A stretch of 64,000 nucleotides of DNA from Eremomyces bilateralis CBS 781.70 (lineage: Eukaryota; Ascomycota; Dothideomycetes; Eremomycetales; Eremomycetaceae). Shown here piece by piece: positions 36,069 to 43,977 of this stretch (its first letter is position 1; every line of letters starts with the position of its first letter). The notes under the pieces were generated by a model. The model saw nothing but the letters and a program-made list of their open reading frames with translations, was not told the DNA's origin and did not search any database. The stretch lies in contig NW_022985099.1 of the NCBI RefSeq assembly GCF_010015585.1, positions 68,403-132,402 of the forward strand. The letters run 5' to 3'. Made by a program: the position numbers and the translations under genes.

Positions 36069-36893
36069 ATGGCTTCAGAGGCACAAAAGCCGCCGCTGTC
36101 CCCGGACTGGGTCTATTCGAATCAATCCAATGTCCAGTATATTTCGATCCGTGGTAGTTTGAATCTGGTTTCCGGTATTTACTTACGGTTGAACAGCGTC
36201 GCCAAAGACAAAGGGTGGTTCACAACTTACACTCCGTTCGATTCAAAAGTCGGTTGCATATACCATGACGGAACATCCAAGGTGGTCGGAATTGGGACCG
36301 TTACTTTGTCAGTCAACAGAGCCCCAAGACTCAAAGGCAGCGAGTCACACAACACTATCGTACTGAACGATGTCCTCCATGTTCCTTCATTCCTCTCCAA
36401 CGTTATCGCCATGCACGCGGTTGGTTTCAACCATACCTGGGCATGCAGAAAGGGTCTATTCGACAAAAACGGACGGTACATCGCCTACTTCGATCCTAAG
36501 TGCACCTTCGACGTTCTCAAATTGAGCGGCCCTCCAGTCGGACCCGTCGTTGGACGCTCGATCTTTCTCATATCCGAACTAGAGAGGCGACGAGTCCACT
36601 ATCTGGTCAACGCCACCTGGTCGAATGAAGAATATAGGAGATGGAAGCACCATCAACAGGCCGAGGCATATGCCGGAAATACCCCCTATACCAAAGCTGA
36701 GCGAGCGTGGATCAGGAGGCATTTCAGAAGCGAATTCCATTTCCTTCTCTCGTATGGCCTCAAGATCTACGACGAAGAGGATCATTTGGAGGGCAGAGCC
36801 ATCGCCCGTGCATTGATGGAGGACTCAGAAGATGAGACGGATCCTGAGGACAAGGACGATGGCGAAGGTGGAGATGAGGGTGAAAGTGACTAA
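36069..36893 (+). CDS. Lone Ty1/copia Pol-derived ORF, possibly domesticated
   Basis: Intact 274-residue ORF related to the beta-barrel (protease to pre-integrase) part of Ty1/copia retrotransposon Pol, as in TNT 1-94. Recognisable blocks are SPDWVYSNQSNVQYIS, GWFTTYTPFDSKVG, VVGIGTVTLSVNRA, IVLNDVLHVPSFLSNVI and DVLKLSGPPVGPVVG, followed by a fungal C-terminal part with WSNEEYRRWKHHQQAEAY and an acidic tail. No gag, reverse transcriptase, integrase, RNase H or paired terminal repeat is visible nearby, so this is not a mobile element. It belongs to a type of stand-alone gene I recall in Eurotiales, where such fragments share the LSGPPVGP signature. As a stand-alone ORF it looks whole. The origin is probably old, because nothing else of the element remains. 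A host role is inference. Confidence 0.7.
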   Translation: MASEAQKPPLSPDWVYSNQSNVQYISIRGSLNLVSGIYLRLNSVAKDKGWFTTYTPFDSKVGCIYHDGTSKVVGIGTVTLSVNRAPRLKGSESHNTIVLNDVLHVPSFLSNVIAMHAVGFNHTWACRKGLFDKNGRYIAYFDPKCTFDVLKLSGPPVGPVVGRSIFLISELERRRVHYLVNATWSNEEYRRWKHHQQAEAYAGNTPYTKAERAWIRRHFRSEFHFLLSYGLKIYDEEDHLEGRAIARALMEDSEDETDPEDKDDGEGGDEGESD

Positions 36894-37288
36894 TACTTGC
36901 TCCATTGAAAGATGAGAGAGGACAATTGAGGACATGCGGGCGAGGGGGTTCGAAAGTTCGGAGATGAGCCATATTTCGGTTTAAGATGCACTCCTTCCCC
37001 ACGGTAATGGTAGTCTAGAAAGTAGCATAGAGATAATAGCCGTCTTAACGAAAAATTCAATGTTGTCTCGAAGCAAGCCTGTTGCTATGGATGGCAGCTT
37101 GTCGAAGAACTCGGAAGTATCAACAAAGTTATCTGTCCTGTCTCAACCGCCGCTGAGTCCGCCGACCGAGATATTACAGGTAGGGTATGCTACTTCCTAT
37201 GGATTCTTATTGATTCCCCTCATATCAAGGATGGGTTCTGGAGGTATAACTAGCTGAACTTTGTCACAGAATATCTGTGTTTTATTGA

Positions 37289-37316
37289 CGTATCATTGGC
37301 GTATCGTTGGCGTATC
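37289..37316 (+). repeat. Short tandem repeat, 11-bp unit
   Basis: Two and a half copies of an 11-bp unit (CGTATCATTGG, CGTATCGTTGG, CGTATC) stand in the AT-rich flank after the copia-derived ORF. Direct reading; no function assigned. Confidence 0.6.
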
Positions 37317-37704
37317 ACCACTGTCTCATCTCATATTCGATTCTATGCCTTCTGTTTCCTTTATCGGGGAAAGGATCATCATAAAAAACCACATAAATAG
37401 CTGCAGGAACAGCCTGTTTTCGTAGGATTCAGGCGAAGAAAGGATCAAGTTAAATCTATCTATTGCTCTTTTGGAATCTAACGGGGTTTTCCACCGTATC
37501 GCTGCATTAATCACCGGATTGAGCGAAACCGCTATTTATCTCACAAACTTTAATTACCGATAATAATGATTGGGGTTAGAGGGTGAGGGAATCAAACCAA
37601 TAAGCGATGGTAAAAAACTAGTACGGCGATGTTGCGCTTCTTATAGTATCTATTGATTACAAAGCGAGTCATATACTATGTTTGGCAGTATTTCTCAATA
37701 ACAT

Positions 37705-37785
37705 GGTTTGGTGGTCTAGTGGTATGACATCTGCTTCACATCACCGGTGCGCAGAAGATCCAGAGTTCAATTCTCTGTCTAACCA
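37705..37785 (+). tRNA. tRNA-Val (CAC) with 9-nt intron
   Basis: The cloverleaf reads well. The acceptor strand GGTTTGG pairs with TCTAACC plus discriminator A, with a T-T mismatch at the fifth pair. The D stem is GTC/GAC. The anticodon stem TCTGC/GCAGA has loop TTCACAC after removal of a 9-base intron (37741-37749) at the standard place, one base 3' of the anticodon CAC. The T stem CAGAG/CTCTG has loop TTCAATT. The mature length is 72 nt before CCA addition. A T-rich tract follows (37786-37810), as expected for a Pol III terminator. The intron with its flanking base forms the palindrome CACCGGTG. The mismatch may mean a weak or ageing gene copy. Confidence 0.8.
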
Positions 37786-37900
37786 ACTTTCTTTTTCATC
37801 TTTTTTTGTTTGCATTTCAATCAAACCTTTCACAATCAGCCAGGACTATGCGACGTATTAGGAGATTCAAAAGTGGGTTTATTCCGAAAGTATCTATAGA

Positions 37901-39076
37901 TTATATTTTACTAGCGGCAGGCCTCCCAAACTCCTTCGCATGTGGATAGTCGGTGTATCCAACTGGGTTCTTCGGGATATAGAATGTCTTCCGATTGTAC
38001 TTCGTGAACGGGATTCCCTTCATTGTCCGAAACACAAGGTCGGGATTGGAGATGAAATGCCGCCCAAAAGCAATAACGACCGGCTTGCCTTTATACTCCA
38101 CATCAACCGCCTCTCTCGCCTTCTCCGCGGTATATCCTCCTGCGATAATAACCGGTTGCTCGCCCCAGGCATCCACAAACGGATGCAGGCTACCGGATGG
38201 CGTGATATCGACAGGGCCGGTGACTCTGCTCTCCGTCAGATGGATATAGGCAAGCCCGATCTTCTTGAGCTCGCCAATAAGGTAGGTAAACTGTGGGATC
38301 GGATCGTCCATCAGCATGCCTTGGAAAGTACCCCAAGGCGACAACCGAATGCCAGCTCGATCGGACCCCACGGCCTTGACAATGGCCTTGGCTATTTCAA
38401 TAGCGAATCGCGATCGTTTCTCGATGCTGCCGCCCCATTGGTCGGTCCGTTTGTTGCATGTGTCTTGCGTAAATTGGTCTTGAGGGTTTTGTTAGCTTAC
38501 TTGTATTGAACTGGTTCGCTCGGAATAACACCGCTTACCGATAAGATACCCATTCGCACCATGGATCTCAACTCCGTCAAACCCTGCCACTTCGACTGCG
38601 TTCTTCGCCGCCTGCGCGTACACCCCCACAAACTCCCAGATCTCCTCCTCACTCAGTGCCCTCGGAACAGGTGCCTTCTCCGTCATCGGCACAGCGCTGG
38701 AGCTGACGATCTCCAGCCCCTTCGCCTCCATGACCGGCTGGGCCGCCGCTCGACCCAGTGCCCACAGCTGGCAGTAGATCTTGCTTCCCTCGGCATGCAC
38801 CGCATCAGTGATCTCCCTCCATGCAGTGAGCTGCTCGAGGGACCATAAGCCGGGCACATTTGGCATCCCGGACGCCTTGTCGGAAATGAAGGTGGCTTCG
38901 GAGATCAGAAGTGTTCCGGGGACGCAGGCGCGCTGCGCGTAGTAGGTTGCCGAGAGTGGGATGGTAGGGACGTGGTTGTCTTGCGCTCGAAATCGGGTGA
39001 GCGGTGCCATGGCAATGCGATGGGCGAGGTCACATTTCCCGACGGTAAGTGGTTTGAAAAGGTTGGAGTTCTCCAT
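37901..39076 (-). CDS. Old Yellow Enzyme family FMN oxidoreductase
   Basis: NADH:flavin oxidoreductase of the Old Yellow Enzyme family, which reduces activated C=C bonds of enones with FMN and NAD(P)H; the natural substrate is unknown. Two exons (39076-38539 and 38478-37901) are joined across a 60-bp intron (GTAAGC donor, GCTAAC branch), giving 371 residues. It is a TIM barrel with NLFKPLTVGKCDLAHRIAMA, MAPLTRFRA, LISEATFISDKASG and KIYCQLWALGRAA. The catalytic group is His172-x-x-Asn175 with Tyr177 (VEIHGANGYL), the same spacing as H191/N194/Y196 of yeast OYE1. The phosphate-binding C-terminal part is IIAGGYTAEKAREAV and VVIAFGRHFISNPDLVFR. Length and motifs are normal. Fungal members act in stress defence and, in some clusters, in ergot alkaloid synthesis; nothing here suggests a cluster. 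Confidence 0.93.
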
Positions 39077-40628
39077 GACGAGGGCTGTATCCTGTCGAAA
39101 TATGAAGACTTAACGCAGTATTCTAGCTTCTATGCTGCAGAGGAATGAATGACAAACTCGGCGCTATGGGACAGTTGAAGAGAAGCATGAAAAAATAAAT
39201 AGTACACGTTCAAGTTGCCAGCAGAAAGTCCATATACTCTACCCACATATATAACTATATATATTCGTTTTTTACAGAGTAGACATGTCTACCGAAAGGT
39301 GGCTCCGGTCCATTGAAGCCAATTAGTTCGTACAAGCATCCTCGGCAAAGCAGGGTCCATGAATATCTGGTCCCTGAGCAGTGAGAGCTTGAGGACGCTG
39401 TCAAACAAAAGAATTCCAAATGCTAATCGCGATCCAGCTTCAATATGGCGACAGACCTCTAAAACCACCAACTCACCTCTTCTTCATATATTATCAATAC
39501 AGTACTCTCGGTTATCTTATTTCCTCCATAGGCTTGTGTCAGCGTGCGGTACGCGTCCCTACGTAAATAGGGTTTCTTCGGTTGGATTCCGCTGGGACGT
39601 GGAACGCAAGCTGGCACCAAAGCCTGTGGAGGAGAAAAGGGAAACGAGAGTACCGCGCGGTATTTCCGCAATGATATTAACGATTGCAAAGCATAAAATC
39701 CGGTAGTGGCCCATAGGAGAGGACTCCGCACTCAGGCCCGTAGTTCTCAGTCTTTTAACCCCTCAGATAGGAGATGGCGCAGTGCATTAACAATTGCGCT
39801 CAGGGTTTCTGCCAAATTCCAATTCATGCGAAAGAAAGCAGCGAATGGGGGGTTTGATGGAGTTGATGACAAGAACTAATGTTGCTCACTGTCTATTATT
39901 ATTTATTAATATCATTTACGGAGTACGGAATATGGAATACAGATTTGCTGAAGCTTCAAGTGGGGTCGCATTTCATCACTAGACAGTGGGAAGATCTATA
40001 CGGTACAGATATGGATACTATATGGATACTCGATTCTCAACATCACTGCTTCCACCATTTAACTATTATTTGTCAATTTTACACTGGGAGCCCTCAACCC
40101 CGCATATGACTGGCGCATATGACTGGTGACTATTAATAGAGCCCATGTATTCGTGCGAACCAGGCTCATGCCCCAGACCCGCCAGAAGGCTGCCTCTCGA
40201 AGTTTGCAGGGCCCGCTAGAATACTTGTTCCAGAGCTCGGATGAGCAGCTTCACGAGGCCTGTAGGTACCTTACCATTGCTTAAACGCACCTTAGTAAAG
40301 CTTCAGTAGGATCGAGGACGAGGTATAGGTAATTTTGGACCATGGTACGCTCCAACACTATAAGAACCTTTTGGTCGGTTGGCCTGCAGGAAAATCCGGG
40401 GTAGGAGCAGCTTGATGTCTGTACTGACAGCAGGTGAGCCCGAGACAGAGGATTTCTACAAGAGGTTGGAAATTCCCCCGAATCACGATGAACCACTTGG
40501 GAAGGAATCGACACTGGAGGCCGATTCGTGGGATCTGAGTGTCCAACATTCCAGGGCAGGACAGTCTTCAACTTCGTTGCTAGATTTTACTTGTCAGCAC
40601 CGGTATCAATTGGACATCGACTATCATT
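39077..40628. other. Intergenic, 1.5 kb, no gene seen
   Basis: Partly AT-rich (39180-39290 and 39880-40080). Frames of up to 115 codons carry no motif. It contains one copy of the 12-base word acggagtacgga (39918-39929), also seen at 10989-11000. Confidence 0.45.
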
Positions 40629-43340
40629 ATGACCGACAATCGACCGACCAGTGGGCGATCGGCTCCAGAACAAGCTCCGCAAACCCGCGATATACCGCCT
40701 AGCGATCAATCCGCTCAGGAACCAGGTCCGGAACGCGATAGACCACCCAGCGAGCGATCAGCTCAAGAACAAGATCCGCGACGCGATAGACCGCCCAGCG
40801 AGCGATTAGCTCAAGAACAACCAGATCTGCAACAACGCGATAGAGAGCGATCAGCTCTAGAACTAGATTCGCAATACTGCGATGGAGAGCAATCAGCTCA
40901 GGAACAAGACCCGCAACATGGCGATAGGCCGACCAGCGATCGATCAGGCCAAGAGCAAGACGCCCGACAACACAATACACTGTCCAGCGAGCGGCCAGCT
41001 CAAGACCAAGAACCGCAACACCGCGATAGACTAGCCTCGGAAGGAGAAAGAGCTGATTTAACTGCCTCCAATCCCTCCAAGGATGTCCGTCCACCAGAAC
41101 ATGTCGAGCTCGGTGAACGTTCCGTCGATGTCCGTGAACTTTCCGCCGATCCAGCCCGCTGGACGCAGCTATCTCCCTTCCACCCAGAACGGTTGAGCCA
41201 GCCAACCAACCCGCATCAGATTTCCCAACAAGGTCCGCAACATAGACCGACCTCAGAAGGAGAAAGACCTGATCCAACTGCCTCGAATCTGGCCTCTAAT
41301 GATGTCCGTCCACCAGAACACGTTGGGCACCGTAAACCCTCCGCCGATCTAGGCCGGTGGACGCAGCCATCTCCCTTCCATCCAGACCCGTTGAGCCAGC
41401 CAACCAACCCGCATCAGTTTACCCAACAAGCACCTCCCGCCCGACAACAGAGTAGACACCTCCCGGAACCACTACCAGACCACTTTCGACCGGTCCTACC
41501 GCCTCCCTTCCCAGCGTGCATGGGACTTCCATCTACCCCCAACTACAACCCCTTCAATCCTCCACCCAATACCGACTACTCTCTACCCAGTATCAACGTC
41601 CCCTTCAATCCTCCACCCAATATCAACTACCCTCCACCCGCCCCCGAAAGCCCTTTCGAGCATCGCTCAGCCAGCTCTTCAGCAGTCATCTCCCCTACCT
41701 CGGCCGACCCCGACGAAATTGCCGGTTTCGTCCCCCGCCCCTTCAAGCCCCGCCGGCAAAAATACACACCCAAACCCCAACCCACGGGTTGGAGTCCCGT
41801 CCCTCAGTTTTGCTCCCTCCCACCGACCGCGCGGCCCGGCAATACCCGCCCCGGCCGAGTCACCATGTCAGGTCCGCCTATGACGGATACCGAGCCGCCC
41901 GTCAATCCACACCCCGGCCAAGACGACATGTCAGGCCCGCCTATGGCGGATACCGAGCCGCCCGTCAATCCACACCCCGGCCAAGCCGCCATGTCAGGTT
42001 CGTTTGTGCCGAATGCCCGACAGGGCCCGTCCAGACCCTCTCGGCGCGACGAGTTCACGAGACTGCGCGAGCAGCGGAGGATGGAACGGGTAGAGAAGCT
42101 GGGGACGACGGTCATAGCCTTGGAGAGCCGGTGGCGGAGGGAGCCGACTTTGCTGAGGGCTCCGAAGTTCGAATCGCTGGGGATGCCGATGGGCTTGGCG
42201 GTGAGGAGACAGTATGGGGAGTGGGTGACGGAGCACGACATAGAGCCAGTGACACGGAGATCGAGCGCGCTGCAAGTGATGGACATGGCGACTCTTTGGC
42301 TTGTGGCTATGGAGGAGGATAGGGAGAGGTTGACGGGTCAGAATATTCGGCTGGCGAAGGATAATTTGGTGTTGTGGAACTGGGTCATGGAGAAGGAAAT
42401 GGGGGCGACGGCGGCGGCGAGTGGTATGAGGAAGAGAAGAAGAACAGGAGAAGATAAAGAGGAGGGGGGAGTGGGGGTGGAAGAAGGAATTGAAGATGAG
42501 GTGGGGCTGGCGCTGGGACGACGGGAGACGGAGTCGGAAGCCGGAGGTGAAGAAGTCGTCCCACAACAGGCGGAGGGGAGTTGTAGAATGAAGAGAAGAA
42601 GGACAGGAGAGCATGAAGAGGAGGGGGGGGTGGGAGATGAAGAAGTAGTCGAAGAGGAGGACGAGTGCGAGGATAGGGAGCCTTGGTCAAAGGGGAAGGG
42701 GAGACGGGAAAGTACCAGATCAGGGGCAGGAAGAAGACGAACCGAGCAAGAAGTTGGGGTTGGCTTCGAGCAAGAAGCGGAGCTTGGATTCGAGCTGGAA
42801 GCGGAGCTTGGATTCGAGCTGGAAGCGGAGCTTGGATTCGAGCTGGAAGCGGAGGCTGGCTTCGAGCAGAACCTGGCGTCTGGTTTCGAGAAAGAAATAG
42901 AGGTCCGTGTCGAGCAAGAAGTAGAGGTTGGTGTCCAACAAGAAGCGGAGGTTAGCGTCGAGCAAGAAGAGAAGGAGGTTGAGTACGAGTACGAATCGGT
43001 TGACTTCGACGAATTTGGCGAGGAGAATTATCATGACAGGGAAATCCGAGAATGGCACGGATATCTTGAGAATGAGCTCCCACAGAAGGTCGCGTTACTC
43101 AATAGGGAACCTTCGTCAAAGGGGAAGGGGAGGCGGGAAAGTAACAGATCAGAAGGAGGAAAACGACGAACCGAGCAAGAACAGGAGGTTCCAGTCGAGC
43201 AGGAAGAGGGGGATTATAATGACAGAGAAATCCGAGAATGGCACGAATATCTTGAGAATGAGCTCCCACGGAAGGTCGCGTTTCTCAAGGAAAACTCCCC
43301 CCTACCACAATATCAGAATTTACCAGGTTACCGGTATTAG
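40629..43340 (+). CDS. Repeat-rich 903-residue protein of unknown function
   Basis: Uninterrupted ORF of 903 residues from ATG to TAG; no family recognised. Part 1 (residues about 15-135) is built from degenerate repeats of about 15 residues such as RPPSERSAQEQDPRRD. Part 2 (about 135-268) is a two-fold repeat of about 65 residues with VRPPEHV, RWTQ.SPFHP and LSQPTNPHQ. Part 3 (about 270-460) is very Pro-rich, with PFNPPPN repeats and a 21-residue repeat (MSGPPMADTEPPVNPHPGQ). Part 4 (about 470-600) looks ordered and helical: DEFTRLREQRRMERVEKLGT, YGEWVTEHDIEPV and WNWVMEKEMG. Part 5 is acidic, with KRRRTGE elements that could serve nuclear import, three perfect LGFELEAE repeats and two copies each of SKGKGRRES and DREIREWH modules. 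It stands alone on its strand. It could be a fast-evolving nuclear or scaffold protein (inference). Confidence 0.65.
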   Translation: MTDNRPTSGRSAPEQAPQTRDIPPSDQSAQEPGPERDRPPSERSAQEQDPRRDRPPSERLAQEQPDLQQRDRERSALELDSQYCDGEQSAQEQDPQHGDRPTSDRSGQEQDARQHNTLSSERPAQDQEPQHRDRLASEGERADLTASNPSKDVRPPEHVELGERSVDVRELSADPARWTQLSPFHPERLSQPTNPHQISQQGPQHRPTSEGERPDPTASNLASNDVRPPEHVGHRKPSADLGRWTQPSPFHPDPLSQPTNPHQFTQQAPPARQQSRHLPEPLPDHFRPVLPPPFPACMGLPSTPNYNPFNPPPNTDYSLPSINVPFNPPPNINYPPPAPESPFEHRSASSSAVISPTSADPDEIAGFVPRPFKPRRQKYTPKPQPTGWSPVPQFCSLPPTARPGNTRPGRVTMSGPPMTDTEPPVNPHPGQDDMSGPPMADTEPPVNPHPGQAAMSGSFVPNARQGPSRPSRRDEFTRLREQRRMERVEKLGTTVIALESRWRREPTLLRAPKFESLGMPMGLAVRRQYGEWVTEHDIEPVTRRSSALQVMDMATLWLVAMEEDRERLTGQNIRLAKDNLVLWNWVMEKEMGATAAASGMRKRRRTGEDKEEGGVGVEEGIEDEVGLALGRRETESEAGGEEVVPQQAEGSCRMKRRRTGEHEEEGGVGDEEVVEEEDECEDREPWSKGKGRRESTRSGAGRRRTEQEVGVGFEQEAELGFELEAELGFELEAELGFELEAEAGFEQNLASGFEKEIEVRVEQEVEVGVQQEAEVSVEQEEKEVEYEYESVDFDEFGEENYHDREIREWHGYLENELPQKVALLNREPSSKGKGRRESNRSEGGKRRTEQEQEVPVEQEEGDYNDREIREWHEYLENELPRKVAFLKENSPLPQYQNLPGYRY
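41031..41430 (+). repeat. Two-fold internal repeat of about 200 bp
   Basis: Two diverged copies within the 903-residue protein gene, about 41031-41233 and 41242-41430. Both encode SEGER, TASN, DVRPPEHV, RWTQ, SPFHP and LSQPTNPHQ in the same order. The first copy has an extra segment after PPEHV. Confidence 0.75.
41865..41990 (+). repeat. Tandem 63-bp repeat
   Basis: Two near-identical 63-bp units (41865-41927 and 41928-41990) encode 21 residues starting MSGPPM and ending PHPGQ plus two variable residues; a third partial unit begins at 41991. The frame is kept. Confidence 0.85.
42783..42854 (+). repeat. Three perfect tandem copies of a 24-bp unit
   Basis: Three identical 24-bp units encode LGFELEAE three times. 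Related but diverged units flank them (VGFEQEAE, VGVQQEAE and similar), so the perfect copies look like a recent expansion in an older array. Confidence 0.9.
43025..43289 (+). repeat. Duplicated EIREWH module with intervening KGKGRRES module
   Basis: A module encoding DREIREWH.YLENELP.KVA occurs at about 43025-43101 and 43212-43289. The intervening module (about 43109-43180, SKGKGRRES..S...RRTEQE) also has a copy at about 42680-42751. The copies are roughly 85-90 percent alike by eye. Confidence 0.8.
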
Positions 43341-43977
43341 CTGGTTAATGCGGATTTAGCATATTCGACTTGGCTGCGGCACGAGAATCATTATCAATCC
43401 CTACGAGCGGTTCCGCTGGAGAGCAGCACGGAACGGCCGTACCGACAGCAGTGCGACGGATACAAGTATCAACATTGCTAAGTAACCATGATTTCCTTTC
43501 AGCGTTTGATTTCTTTCTAAATTGCAGTCACTCTCTTTGATCAAGCAATTGGCTCTCCTGGCTTCCGTTTCGTATTGCCCAGCATTTAACAGCAAAACTA
43601 TATTATTCTACATTCTCCAAGGCCGCGTTCGTTCCATCTCTTGAGCGTTCAGTTACATCCGTGGATCTGGCTGGTTTGTGTGTACGTTAGGATGGATACA
43701 AGGACAGTAGTAGTCCGGTTGGTGGAAGATACTTATCATTGGCGAGGTAGGTTATCGTTAATGAGCAAGGTGAGGGATGGGAAGCTGGCCGACGAGAGGA
43801 ATAGAATAGACACGAGCTGGATCCGAAAATAAAAATCTTCCGGTCAATGACCGAAATCCCAGATTGCATTTTGCAAGTGATCTATAACATCCACGACGAC
43901 AAAAGAACCTGTCCGTGTCCTTCTATCGCGCACAACCTAACCGAAAACCATCATCTCTCCTAATCCACCGCGACTCA
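43341..43977. other. Convergent 3' flanks, no gene seen
   Basis: Lies between the repeat-rich gene and the bromodomain gene, whose 3' ends face each other. No motif seen. Confidence 0.45.

Noticed and set aside
41994-42614. 206-codon minus-strand frame
   Set aside because: It is antisense to the repeat protein, and its Pro/Leu/His-rich composition is the mirror of acidic and basic codons on the plus strand.
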